In this document: in pieces, positions 22,979 through 30,669 of the stretch | Numbering within the stretch: position 1 is the first letter of the stretch | Layout: the number at the start of each line of letters is the position of its first letter | Assembly (NCBI GenBank): GCA_016179925.1 | Contig: JACPCG010000097.1 | Location: 1-53,886, forward strand | Length of the DNA stretch: 53,886 nt | Source: Candidatus Rokuibacteriota bacterium | Lineage (GTDB): Bacteria > Methylomirabilota > Methylomirabilia > Rokubacteriales > CSP1-6 | Direction of reading: 5' to 3' | Notes under the pieces: model-generated | Seen by the model: only the letters and a program-made list of their open reading frames with translations | Databases searched by the model: none | Told to the model about the DNA's origin: nothing | Made by a program: the position numbers and the translations under genes

Positions 22979-24706
22979 CTAGCGTTCGCGGAAGCGGTTG
23001 ACGATCGGGAGGCGCCAGTCGCGCCCGAAGGCGCGCGGCGTGATCTTGACCCCGATGGGCGCCTGGCGGCGCTTGTACTCGTTCCGATCCACCATGGCGA
23101 TGACCCGGCGGACGGTCTCGGCCTCGAACCCGCGCGCGATGAGGTCGTTCACGCCGCGGTCCTCCTCCACGTAGCCCTCGAGGATCGGGTCGAGCGCGGC
23201 GTAGGGCGGCAGCGTGTCCTGGTCGGTCTGGTCGGGGCGGAGCTCGGCGGAGGGCGCGCGCTCGAAGACGCTCGCCGGAATCACCTCGCGCCCCGCGAGC
23301 TCGTTGACCTTCCGCGCGACCTCGTAGACGAGCATCTTCGGCACGTCCTTGATCACCGCGAAGCCGCCGGCCATGTCGCCGTAGAGGGTCGTGTAGCCGA
23401 CGCTGTACTCGCTCTTGTTGCCGGTGGTCAGCACGAGCCAGCCGAACTTGTTCGAGAGCGCCATGAGGAGGTTGCCGCGGATGCGCGCCTGGATGTTCTC
23501 CTCGGTGACGTCCTCCTTCAGCCCCTTGAACGCCTTCGCGAGCGACCGCTTGTACGCCCGGAAGACGGACGTGATCGCGATCGAGAGGAACTCGATCCCG
23601 AGGCTCTTCGCCAGGCGCGCGCCGTCCCGCCGCGTGCCGGCCGACGTGTAGGGCGACGGCATCGTCACGCCCGCGACGTTCTCCCGGCCGAGCGCCTCGA
23701 CGGCGATCGCCGCGACGAGCGAGGAGTCGATGCCGCCCGACAGGCCGACGACCACGCGCGTGAAGCCGTTCTTCCGCACGTAGTCGCGGGTGCCGAGGAC
23801 GAGCGCGCGGTACACCTCCTCCACCGGCTCGAGCGGGGTCGGTGCGCTCGGCGATAGCGCGGGCGCCGGCTCGGCCGCGGGCAGCGCCGGCAGGACCACG
23901 CGCGCGGCGGCCTCCTCGACCCGCAGCTTCTCCTTCCGCCGGCGCGAGTCGTGCAGGCGCGCGCGGAAGACGGCGTCCAGGTCGAGGTCAGCGGCGACGA
24001 AGTCCTCCTCGAACTGCCGCCCGCGCGCGACCACCTCGCCGCGCTCGTCCACGATCAGGCTGGTCCCGTCGAAGACGAGCTCGTCCTGGCCGCCCACCAG
24101 ATTGACGAAGGCGAGGCACACGAGGTCGTCCGCGGCGCGCGTCGCGACCATCTTCTCGCGGAAGTGCGCCTTGCCCGCGTGGTAGGGCGAGGCGTTGATC
24201 GTCACGATCAGCTCGGCGCCCGCGAGCGCCTGCTGCGTGCCGGGGCCCGTCGGGTACCAGATGTCCTCGCAGATGTTGACGGCGAACGTCGTCTCGCCCG
24301 CCTGGAAGACGGGCGCCTCGGTGCCGGCCTGGAAGTAGCGGTTCTCGTCGAAGACGCCGTAGTTCGGCAGGTACTGCTTGTGGTAGACCCCCGCGCGCCG
24401 GCCGTCGTGGAGCACCGCGGCGGCGTTGAAGATGTCGTCGCGCTTGTCCACGAACCCGACGACGGCCGTGAGCCCGCGCGTGGCGCGCGCCACCTCGTCG
24501 AGCGCGCGCAGGTTCGCCTCGATGAACGCGGGCTTGAACAGGAGGTCCTCGGGCGGGTACCCGGTGACCGCCAGCTCGGGGAAGGCGACCAGCCCGCAGC
24601 CGAGGCCGCGCGCCCGCTCGATCCCCTCGACGATCTTGCGGACGTTGCCCTCGAAGTCCCCGACGGTCGGGTTGATCTGGGCGAGCCCGATGCGGAACCG
24701 TCGCAT
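22979..24706 (-). CDS. nadE: Glutamine-dependent NAD+ synthetase
   Basis: A 575-residue two-domain enzyme making NAD+ from deamido-NAD+, ATP and glutamine. The N-terminal nitrilase-like glutaminase has the Glu in AFPELAVTGYPPEDLL near residue 41, a Lys in YHKQYLPNYGVF and the nucleophile Cys in NICEDIWYP near 148. The C-terminal synthetase has the PP-loop VVGLSGGIDSSL near 304, TGNKSEYSVGYTTLYGD near 435 and the terminal YKRRQAPIGVKITPRAFGRDWRLPI. Complete and normal in length. A TAGAAT box 6 nt upstream of the ATG implies a leaderless transcript. It is monocistronic. Confidence 0.95.
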   Translation of the reverse strand: MRRFRIGLAQINPTVGDFEGNVRKIVEGIERARGLGCGLVAFPELAVTGYPPEDLLFKPAFIEANLRALDEVARATRGLTAVVGFVDKRDDIFNAAAVLHDGRRAGVYHKQYLPNYGVFDENRYFQAGTEAPVFQAGETTFAVNICEDIWYPTGPGTQQALAGAELIVTINASPYHAGKAHFREKMVATRAADDLVCLAFVNLVGGQDELVFDGTSLIVDERGEVVARGRQFEEDFVAADLDLDAVFRARLHDSRRRKEKLRVEEAAARVVLPALPAAEPAPALSPSAPTPLEPVEEVYRALVLGTRDYVRKNGFTRVVVGLSGGIDSSLVAAIAVEALGRENVAGVTMPSPYTSAGTRRDGARLAKSLGIEFLSIAITSVFRAYKRSLAKAFKGLKEDVTEENIQARIRGNLLMALSNKFGWLVLTTGNKSEYSVGYTTLYGDMAGGFAVIKDVPKMLVYEVARKVNELAGREVIPASVFERAPSAELRPDQTDQDTLPPYAALDPILEGYVEEDRGVNDLIARGFEAETVRRVIAMVDRNEYKRRQAPIGVKITPRAFGRDWRLPIVNRFRER

Positions 24707-24712
24707 GCCGCT

Positions 24713-24718
24713 ATTCTA
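24713..24718 (-). promoter_or_regulatory. -10 box for leaderless nadE
   Basis: TAGAAT on the minus strand ends 6 nt upstream of the ATG at 24706. This spacing places the transcription start at the start codon. Confidence 0.5.
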
Positions 24719-24755
24719 CCCGCTGAGCCCGATCCCGGCCTAACACCTGGCCCCA

Positions 24756-24785
24756 TTGTCAACGGTGCCGGGATCGTGGTATACG
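24756..24785 (+). promoter_or_regulatory. Promoter of the peptide-type ABC operon
   Basis: TTGTCA at 24756-24761, an 18-nt spacer and TATACG at 24780-24785. This leaves a 5' leader of about 65 nt with a good ribosome-binding site before the ATG. Confidence 0.45.
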
Positions 24786-24855
24786 CTCGGACACGGCATA
24801 GTCCCGAGGCCATCGGCGCCCTTGCCACTGCTCGTTTCTTCTTCGAAGGAGGCAC

Positions 24856-26376
24856 ATGATGAAGCGCTGGTTTCTCCCGATCGTCCTCCTCGCGGTCCTC
24901 CTTGCGACCGTCGCGCAGTCGGGCGCCCAGCCCAAGGACACGCTGGTCGTAGCGCTCGTGTCGCACGCGCCGGTGCTCGACCCGCACTTCCACTTCGAGC
25001 GGGTGGGCATCCTCGTCAACATCAACATGTTCGACTCGCTCCTGCACAAGAACACCAAGCTCGAGTACGAACCGTCCCTCGCGACCTCGTGGAAGCCGCT
25101 GAGCGACACCCAGTGGGAGTTCAAGCTCCGCCGGGGCGTGAAGTTCCACAACGGCGAGACGATGACCGCGGAGGACGTCAAGTACTCGTTCGAGCGCGTG
25201 CTGGACCAGAAGAAGAAGTCGCCGCAGTTCGGCAACATCCGCGCCATCAAGGAAGTCCGGATCGTCAGTCCGGACACGATCCACATCGTGACCGACAAGC
25301 CGTTTCCGCTGCTCCTCGAGCGCCTCGTCTTCTTCCCCATCGTCCCCAAGAAGCACGTCGAAGCCGTCGGCGACCAGGCGTTCGGCCTCAGCGCGCCCGT
25401 GGGGACGGGGCCGTGGAAGTTCGTCGAGTGGAAGAAGGACCAGCTCATCCGGCTCGAGGCCTTCGACCAGCACTGGCGCGGCAAGCCCGCCTTCACGCAT
25501 CTGGTGATCCGGGCCATCCCCGAGATCGCGACCCAGATCGCCGAGCTGAAGACTGGCGGGGTCGACCTGATCCGCAACGTGTCCGCCGACCTCGTGCCCG
25601 AGCTGAAGGCGCATCCCCAGACGTACGTCAGCTCGGCGCCGATCCTCCGCACCCACTACGTCCATCTCGACATGCGGACGGAGCCGTTCAACAAGAAGCT
25701 GGTGCGGCAGGCCGCGAACTACGCCATCGACCGCGAGGCGATCGTCCAGAAGATGATGGCGGGGCTCGGCCGGGTCGTGCCCACCGTCGTGCATCCGGCC
25801 GCCTTCGGCTACGACCCCTCCGTCACGGCCTATCCCTTCGACCCGAAGAAGGCCAAGGAGCTCCTCGCGCGGGCCGGCTATCCCAACGGGGTGGACATCA
25901 CGCTGCACAGCGCCTTCGTCGAGTTCCGCCCCGTCTTCGAGGCGATCGGCCAGATGCTGACGGAGGTGGGCATCCGCACCACGACGAAGATGTGGGATCC
26001 GGGCCCGGCCTGGAACAAGTTCTTCCAGACCGAGGGCAAGGCGACCCACGGCTACTACGGGAGCTGGGGGTACTACTCAGTCTTCGACGCCGAGGCCATC
26101 CTGCACCCGCTGTATCACACCGAGCCCGGGGGCTGGGTCGGCAGGCACTACATCCGCGTGGAAGGGCTCGACGCGCTCATCGACCAGGGCAAGTCGACGG
26201 TGGACCAGGCCGCGCGCAAGCGCACCTATTCCCAGATCCTGCGCCTCCTGAAGGAGGAGGCGCCGAGCGTCTACCTCTTCCATCAGTTCGACACGCTGGG
26301 GATCTCGAAGAAGGTCGAGTACGCGGCGCGCGGCGACGAGTGGCTGTGGCTCTTCGACGGCAAGCCGAAGCGCTAG
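24856..26376 (+). CDS. ABC transporter substrate-binding protein (peptide/nickel family 5)
   Basis: A 506-residue exported solute-binding protein. A signal peptide (MKRWFLPIVLLAVLLATVAQSGAQ) precedes the family 5 domain: ATSWKPLSDTQWEFKLRRGVKFHNGETMTAEDVKYSFERV is the classic signature, and PVGTGPWKFVEWKKDQLIRLEAFDQHWRGKPAF follows near residue 190. Family members bind oligopeptides, nickel, glutathione or other small molecules. GAAGGAGG lies 5 nt upstream of tandem ATG codons. Two permeases follow, but no ATPase genes, so these must be elsewhere. Its TAG stop is inside copy 2 of the family 1 repeat. Confidence 0.92.
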   Translation: MMKRWFLPIVLLAVLLATVAQSGAQPKDTLVVALVSHAPVLDPHFHFERVGILVNINMFDSLLHKNTKLEYEPSLATSWKPLSDTQWEFKLRRGVKFHNGETMTAEDVKYSFERVLDQKKKSPQFGNIRAIKEVRIVSPDTIHIVTDKPFPLLLERLVFFPIVPKKHVEAVGDQAFGLSAPVGTGPWKFVEWKKDQLIRLEAFDQHWRGKPAFTHLVIRAIPEIATQIAELKTGGVDLIRNVSADLVPELKAHPQTYVSSAPILRTHYVHLDMRTEPFNKKLVRQAANYAIDREAIVQKMMAGLGRVVPTVVHPAAFGYDPSVTAYPFDPKKAKELLARAGYPNGVDITLHSAFVEFRPVFEAIGQMLTEVGIRTTTKMWDPGPAWNKFFQTEGKATHGYYGSWGYYSVFDAEAILHPLYHTEPGGWVGRHYIRVEGLDALIDQGKSTVDQAARKRTYSQILRLLKEEAPSVYLFHQFDTLGISKKVEYAARGDEWLWLFDGKPKR

Positions 26377-26503
26377 CAGGCTGCTGAAAAAAGCCCATCT
26401 GCTGCGTTGGCGCCCTCGGTCGCACGCTCAACGTACAGGAGAGTACGCATCGCGTGCGCCCATCGGGCGCCGCCTTGCATCTGGACCTTTTTGAGCAGCC
26501 TGC
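26373..26503. repeat. Palindromic repeat, family 1, copy 2
   Basis: Starts with the same CTAGCAGGCTGCTGA as copy 1 and supplies the TAG (26374-26376) of the substrate-binding protein. It ends with GAGCAGCCTGC at 26493-26503. Over its length it is highly similar to 1459-1588, including CGTTGGCGCCCTCGG and CGCTCAACGTACAGG, and the left and right 35-nt arms are inverted repeats. It lies within an operon, between the binding protein and permease genes. The second terminal repeat seen in copy 1 is missing. Confidence 0.85.
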
Positions 26504-26554
26504 AAGTCTCAGGACCGGAGGTCCCCGGGACCGCTCGCCCGTGAGCGCGCTGCC

Positions 26555-27469
26555 GTGACGGCGCTCGTCATCCGCCGGGTCATCCGCCTGGTGGTCGTGC
26601 TTGCGGGCGTGTCGCTCGTCACGTTCGCGATCCTCCAGGTCAGCGGCGATCCGGTGGCCCTCATGATGCCGGAGGCGCCGGAGTCCGACCGCGCCGTGCT
26701 CCGCGAGACCATGGGGTTCAACGAGCCCCTGCCCGTGCAGTTCGTGAAGTTCCTCGGCAGCACGGCCCGCGGCGACTTCGGCAACTCGTTCTTCCATCGG
26801 GCGCCGGCGATGCCGCTGGTCCTCGAGCGGATGCCGACCACGCTGCTCCTCACGAGCCTCGCCCTCCTGATCGCCGTCGTCGTCGCCGTGCCCGTCGGGA
26901 TCTACAGCGCGGTCCGCCGGGGCTCGCTCGTGGACCAAACGGCCACGCTGGCGGTCTTCCTCGGCCAGTCCATGCCGGTCTTCTGGACAGGGATCATGCT
27001 CATCCTGCTGTTCGCCGTGCAGTGGCGCCTCCTGCCGGTCTCGGGCTGGGACTCCTGGGCGGCGCTCGTGCTGCCCGCGATCACCCTCGGCACCTTCTCG
27101 GCACCCCTCTTCCTCCGGATCGTCCGCTCGAGCATGCTGGAGGTCATCGGGCTCGACTACGTGCGGACCGCGCGGGCCAAGGGCGTGTCCGAGTGGTTCG
27201 TCATCTGCCGCCACGCCCTCGTCAACGCGGCGCTGCCGCTCGTGACGGTGATCGGGCTCCAGTTCGGGCTCCTGCTCGGCGGCGCGATCGTCACCGAGAC
27301 CGTGTTTGCCGTGCCCGGCGTCGGCCGCCTGATCGTCGGCGCCATCCGCCAGCTCGACTTCCCGATCGTGCAGGCCGCCGTCTTCCTCTTCGCGTCGATC
27401 ATCGTGCTCGTCAACTTCACCGTGGACCTCCTCTACCTCTACCTCAACCCCCAGATCCGGGTACGGTAG
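26555..27469 (+). CDS. ABC transporter permease (DppB-like)
   Basis: A 304-residue permease with six membrane segments. The cytoplasmic coupling loop with the EAA-type motif is EVIGLDYVRTARAKGVSEWFVICRHALVNAALPLVTVIG near residues 192-230, and the N-terminal RVIRLVVVLAGVSLVTFAILQVSGDP is typical of DppB/OppB. It pairs with the DppC-like permease 7 nt downstream. GTG start at 26555; an obvious ribosome-binding site is not seen, possibly because the repeat upstream altered the spacing. Confidence 0.9.
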   Translation: MTALVIRRVIRLVVVLAGVSLVTFAILQVSGDPVALMMPEAPESDRAVLRETMGFNEPLPVQFVKFLGSTARGDFGNSFFHRAPAMPLVLERMPTTLLLTSLALLIAVVVAVPVGIYSAVRRGSLVDQTATLAVFLGQSMPVFWTGIMLILLFAVQWRLLPVSGWDSWAALVLPAITLGTFSAPLFLRIVRSSMLEVIGLDYVRTARAKGVSEWFVICRHALVNAALPLVTVIGLQFGLLLGGAIVTETVFAVPGVGRLIVGAIRQLDFPIVQAAVFLFASIIVLVNFTVDLLYLYLNPQIRVR

Positions 27470-27476
27470 GCGCGCG

Positions 27477-28388
27477 ATGGCCGTCGGCACGCTCGCCCCG
27501 CCCGACGTCGCCGCGGCCCAGGCGCGCGAGCCCGTCGCGGAGCGGTCGCGGGTCTGGCGCAAGTTCGTCCGCAACCCGGCCGCCATCACCGGCGCGCTGA
27601 TCCTCCTGGTCGTGGTCGGCGCGGCGGTGGCGGCGCCCTGGGTCGCGCCGCACAGCCCGGCGCGCCAGAGCCTGATCCGCCGGTTCACCCCGCCGGTGTG
27701 GGCGGCGGGCGGCCACTCCGCCCACTGGCTCGGCACCGATCAGGTGGGCCGGGACATCCTGAGCCGCATCATCCACGGCGCGCGCATCTCGCTCATCGTG
27801 GGCGTCGCCGCGGTGGCGGTGAGCCTCGTGGTGGGCGTCGCGCTCGGCCTCCTGAGCGGGTTCGTCGGCGGGCGCGTGGACGTCGTCGTGATGACCGTCG
27901 TGGACGTCACCCTCTCCTTCCCCCAGCTCCTGCTGGCGCTCGCGTTCGTGGCGGCGCTCGGGCCGAGCATGGTGACCATCATCGTCGTGCTCGGCCTCAC
28001 CGGCTGGGAGCGCTACGCGCGGGTCGTGCGGGCCGAGGTGCTGGCGCTCCGCGAGAAGGATTTCGTCGAGGCCGCGCGCGCGATGGGCGTCACCTCCACG
28101 CGGATCGTGATGCGGCACGTCCTACCGAACACGTTCTCGTCGATCATCGTGATGTCCACGCTCCAGGTCGCCCAGGCGATCCTGCAAGAGGCGGCGCTCT
28201 CGTTCCTCGGGGTGGGCTCCGGGACCGCCTACCCGACGTGGGGCCAGATGATCGCGCTGGGACGCGACTTCGTGAGCATCGCGTGGTGGCTGCCGACCTT
28301 TCCCGGCCTCGCCATCCTCGCGACCGTGCTCGCGATCAATCTCGTCGGTGACCGCCTGCGCGACGCTCTGGACCCGCGCGTCACGTGA
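27477..28388 (+). CDS. ABC transporter permease (DppC-like)
   Basis: A 303-residue permease of the DppC/OppC type: N-terminal RVWRKFVRNPAAITGALILLVVVGAAV, then the hallmark HWLGTDQVGRDILSRIIHGARISLIVG near residue 83, the coupling loop EKDFVEAARAMGVTSTRIVMRHVLPN near 190 and the C-terminal GDRLRDALDPR. It forms the heterodimeric channel with the DppB-like protein. The stop overlaps a GTG of the next frame. No ATPase gene follows. Confidence 0.92.
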   Translation: MAVGTLAPPDVAAAQAREPVAERSRVWRKFVRNPAAITGALILLVVVGAAVAAPWVAPHSPARQSLIRRFTPPVWAAGGHSAHWLGTDQVGRDILSRIIHGARISLIVGVAAVAVSLVVGVALGLLSGFVGGRVDVVVMTVVDVTLSFPQLLLALAFVAALGPSMVTIIVVLGLTGWERYARVVRAEVLALREKDFVEAARAMGVTSTRIVMRHVLPNTFSSIIVMSTLQVAQAILQEAALSFLGVGSGTAYPTWGQMIALGRDFVSIAWWLPTFPGLAILATVLAINLVGDRLRDALDPRVT

Positions 28389-28417
28389 CCGACGTGGAGG
28401 GTGCGTCGGCCCCGGGG

Positions 28418-28423
28418 TATGAT
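28418..28423 (+). promoter_or_regulatory. -10 box for the small zinc-ribbon gene
   Basis: TATGAT ends 9 nt upstream of the ATG at 28433. It supports the shorter start and a nearly leaderless transcript. Confidence 0.4.
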
Positions 28424-28432
28424 ACGGAGCCG

Positions 28433-28621
28433 ATGCCGGCCAAGATTCCGTGGCTCCCCGCGACCCTCCAGCCCGGCGCGCGGCCGGAGCCCTGCCGCCG
28501 CTGTGGGCGAAAGGCCCTGATCCCCTGGACCCTGCGCCGGGACGACCGCAGCAAGCAGGTGCTGCGCACGTGGGTCTGCACCGAGTGCCAGACGACGGAG
28601 GAGCGCCCCGAACCGGAGTGA
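28433..28621 (+). CDS. Small zinc-ribbon protein
   Basis: A 62-residue protein with two cysteine pairs, CRRCG near residue 20 and CTEC near residue 50, which should form one zinc ribbon. Between them lies a basic, tryptophan-containing stretch (ALIPWTLRRDDRSK). I chose the ATG at 28433 because a TATGAT -10 box and GGAG precede it; a GTG at 28385 overlapping the permease stop is possible. No known family; a nucleic-acid or protein-binding role is a guess. It ends just before a bidirectional terminator. Confidence 0.55.
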   Translation: MPAKIPWLPATLQPGARPEPCRRCGRKALIPWTLRRDDRSKQVLRTWVCTECQTTEERPEPE

Positions 28622-28637
28622 CGGGCTGACAGCCCGA

Positions 28638-28675
28638 CCGTCGGGCGCCGGAGCCCTGCGAAGGCGCCCCGACGG
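28638..28675. terminator. Bidirectional terminator hairpin
   Basis: CCGTCGGGCGCC (28638-28649) pairs with GGCGCCCCGACGG (28663-28675) with one bulged base. It lies between two convergent genes and abuts the stop of the LOG-family gene. There is no T-run, so it may need Rho or act as an mRNA end. Confidence 0.6.
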
Positions 28676-29704
28676 CTAAAGTTGGTTGACGAAGTCGATG
28701 AGCTGCCGCAGCCGCGGGTAGGACGCGCGGTCGAACGGCAGGATCAGCCGCGGCAGCTCCGGAAACTCGTCGAGCTCCTGCTCCACCGGTCCCGGCGCCT
28801 GATCGGCCGGGCCCTTCAGCACGTCCTCGAACGTCCGCTGGAGCTCGGCGAGCTGCCCGTCGGCGAGCGGGCGGAGGAGGCGGAACACGAGCTTGTCGCC
28901 GACGATCCGCGACGAGTGGTAGACGCGGTAGAAGCCCGTGATCTCGCGCACCGCCTCCTCGACGCTGTCCACGACGCGGTAGAACGTCGTGTCCACCGCC
29001 TCGATGAGCCGCCGCTCGACCATCGTCCCGAGCCAGCGGTCCCAGATCCGCCAGTAGGGCTTCGGCCCCGCCTCGACGAGCACCACGGGGACGATGGCCG
29101 CCTTGCCCGTCTGCATGAGCGTCAGGAGCTCGAAAGTCTCGTCCATCGTGCCGAACCCTCCCGGGAAGAGCGCGACACCGTTCGCCTCCTTCACGAGGAA
29201 GAGCTTGCGCGTGAAGAAGTACTTGAACGTGATGAGCTTCGGGTCGGAGGCGATCCACGGGTTCGCCTCCTGCTCGAACGGCAGGCGGACGTTCAGGCCG
29301 AAGCTCTGCTCGCCGCCGGCTCCCTGCTGCGTCGCGCCCATGATGCCCCCGCCCGCGCCGGTGACCACCATCCAGCCCTCGCCGACCATCTGCCGGCCGA
29401 ACTCGCGCGCGGCCGCCGCGGCATCGGAGTCGGGCGCCGTCCGCGCCGAGCCGAAGACCGTGACCTTGCGCGTGTCGCGATACGGCGCGAAGACCTTGTA
29501 GGCGTAGCGCAGCTCTTTGAGCGCCGTGTTGGTGATCTTGAGGTCGCCGGTGGAGGCGCCGTCCTCGTGGAGCTTGAGCACCGTGGTGAGGAGCTGCTGG
29601 AAATAGTTCCGCCGCTCCGCGGGGATCCCGGCCGCGTCGAGGAGCTCGGCGATCAGGCGGTTGGCGGCGTCGCTCTGGAGCTGGTAGCGGTGCTGGACGG
29701 CCAC
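28676..29704 (-). CDS. LOG-family Rossmann protein (TIGR00730-like)
   Basis: A 342-residue protein with a central LOG domain: VTVFGSARTAP near residue 82, VTGAGGGIMGATQQGA near 116 and the catalytic PGGFGTMDETFELLTLMQTGK near 184. The family hydrolyses nucleoside 5'-monophosphates such as cytokinin ribotides, releasing ribose 5-phosphate, or binds nucleotides. N- and C-terminal helical extensions make it longer than plant-type LOG (about 200 residues). The GTG at 29704 is selected because TATACT lies 7 nt upstream, giving a leaderless transcript; the longer upstream frame overlaps the neighbour and is low-complexity. Confidence 0.85.
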   Translation of the reverse strand: MAVQHRYQLQSDAANRLIAELLDAAGIPAERRNYFQQLLTTVLKLHEDGASTGDLKITNTALKELRYAYKVFAPYRDTRKVTVFGSARTAPDSDAAAAAREFGRQMVGEGWMVVTGAGGGIMGATQQGAGGEQSFGLNVRLPFEQEANPWIASDPKLITFKYFFTRKLFLVKEANGVALFPGGFGTMDETFELLTLMQTGKAAIVPVVLVEAGPKPYWRIWDRWLGTMVERRLIEAVDTTFYRVVDSVEEAVREITGFYRVYHSSRIVGDKLVFRLLRPLADGQLAELQRTFEDVLKGPADQAPGPVEQELDEFPELPRLILPFDRASYPRLRQLIDFVNQL

Positions 29705-29711
29705 GTCTTCG

Positions 29712-29717
29712 AGTATA
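29712..29717 (-). promoter_or_regulatory. -10 box for the leaderless LOG-family gene
   Basis: TATACT on the minus strand, 7 nt upstream of the GTG at 29704. Confidence 0.5.
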
Positions 29718-29720
29718 CCG

Positions 29721-30602
29721 TCAGCGCCCCGCGTTCCCGAACGCCGCGGCGAGCCCGGCGACGATGAGCGCGCCACCCGCAAGCGTGAACGCCGTGAGCG
29801 GCTCGCCCAGGAGTGCCACGCCAAGGAGCGCGCCCACGACGGGCTGGACGTTCAGGAAGATCGCCGCGCGCGCGGCCTCGACGCGGCGGAGCGCCCAGTT
29901 CCACGCGAGGTAGCCGAACGCGGTGATGACGAGCGCGAGGTAGAGGGTCCCGGCGACCGCCGCCTGCGTCCAGACCGGGCGCCGCCCGTCCATCCACTCC
30001 GCGGCGGCGAGCGGGAGCAGCGCCGCCACGCCCCAGAGGATCGACCAGGCGGTGACGCGCAGCGCCGGGTGCCGACCGAGCACGTCGCGCCCGAAGAGCG
30101 AGTAGGACGCGTACGCGAGGCCGGAGAGGACGAGGAGGACGTCGCCGCGCCAGTGCGGCGCGAGCGTCTCGGTCACCCCGGGGATGCCGTTGACGACGAC
30201 GAGCACGGCGCCGGCGACGGCCAGCGCCGCGCCGACGGCCTCGCGCCGCGCGAGCCGCTCGCCCAGGAGCAGCGGGCCCAGGAGCATCAGCGAGACCGGC
30301 TCGACGACGATGAGGAGCGCCGCGTTCGTCGCCGTCGAGGCCCCGATCCCCCAGTTGGCGAGGACGAACGCCCCCGCGAACCCGAGAATCCCCATCCACG
30401 CGACCTTCCACCGGTCGCCGCGCGAGAGCGCCGGGCCCGCGGGGTCAAGCCGCGCGAGCGGGAACAGCACGAGCGAGCCCAGGACGAGGCGGAGCAGCGC
30501 GAGCGTCGCCGGCGGGACGCTCCCGAGCGTGACGCGCGTCGCCACGTACGAGGTGCCGTAGACGACGTTGGCGGCGAGCAGGACGAGGTAGGCGGCGAGC
30601 AC
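29721..30602 (-). CDS. EamA/DMT family transporter
   Basis: A 293-residue membrane protein with ten hydrophobic segments arranged as two EamA repeats: LVLLAANVVYGTSYVATRVTLG to about residue 135, and LVLSGLAYASYSLFGRDVLG to the end. The repeat signature is visible as ALLIVVEPVSLMLLGPLLLGERL and AIFLNVQPVVGALLGVALLGEPL. Family members export amino acids, metabolites or drugs; substrate unknown. I choose the GTG at 30602 because TATCCT lies 6 nt upstream; a GTG at 30620 is an alternative. Confidence 0.85.
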   Translation of the reverse strand: MLAAYLVLLAANVVYGTSYVATRVTLGSVPPATLALLRLVLGSLVLFPLARLDPAGPALSRGDRWKVAWMGILGFAGAFVLANWGIGASTATNAALLIVVEPVSLMLLGPLLLGERLARREAVGAALAVAGAVLVVVNGIPGVTETLAPHWRGDVLLVLSGLAYASYSLFGRDVLGRHPALRVTAWSILWGVAALLPLAAAEWMDGRRPVWTQAAVAGTLYLALVITAFGYLAWNWALRRVEAARAAIFLNVQPVVGALLGVALLGEPLTAFTLAGGALIVAGLAAAFGNAGR

Positions 30603-30608
30603 CCGTCG

Positions 30609-30614
30609 AGGATA
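30609..30614 (-). promoter_or_regulatory. -10 box for the leaderless EamA gene
   Basis: TATCCT on the minus strand, 6 nt upstream of the GTG at 30602. Confidence 0.4.
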
Positions 30615-30669
30615 CGGCACCCGCGGGTCGGCCCGCTGGAGGACCTTCGGCGGGGCGCTCGCGCCACGC

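Noticed and set aside
22548-22979. Open frames of about 125 codons on both strands between the island and nadE
   Set aside because: Neither shows a domain; the two frames overlap each other and codon usage is unlike neighbouring genes.
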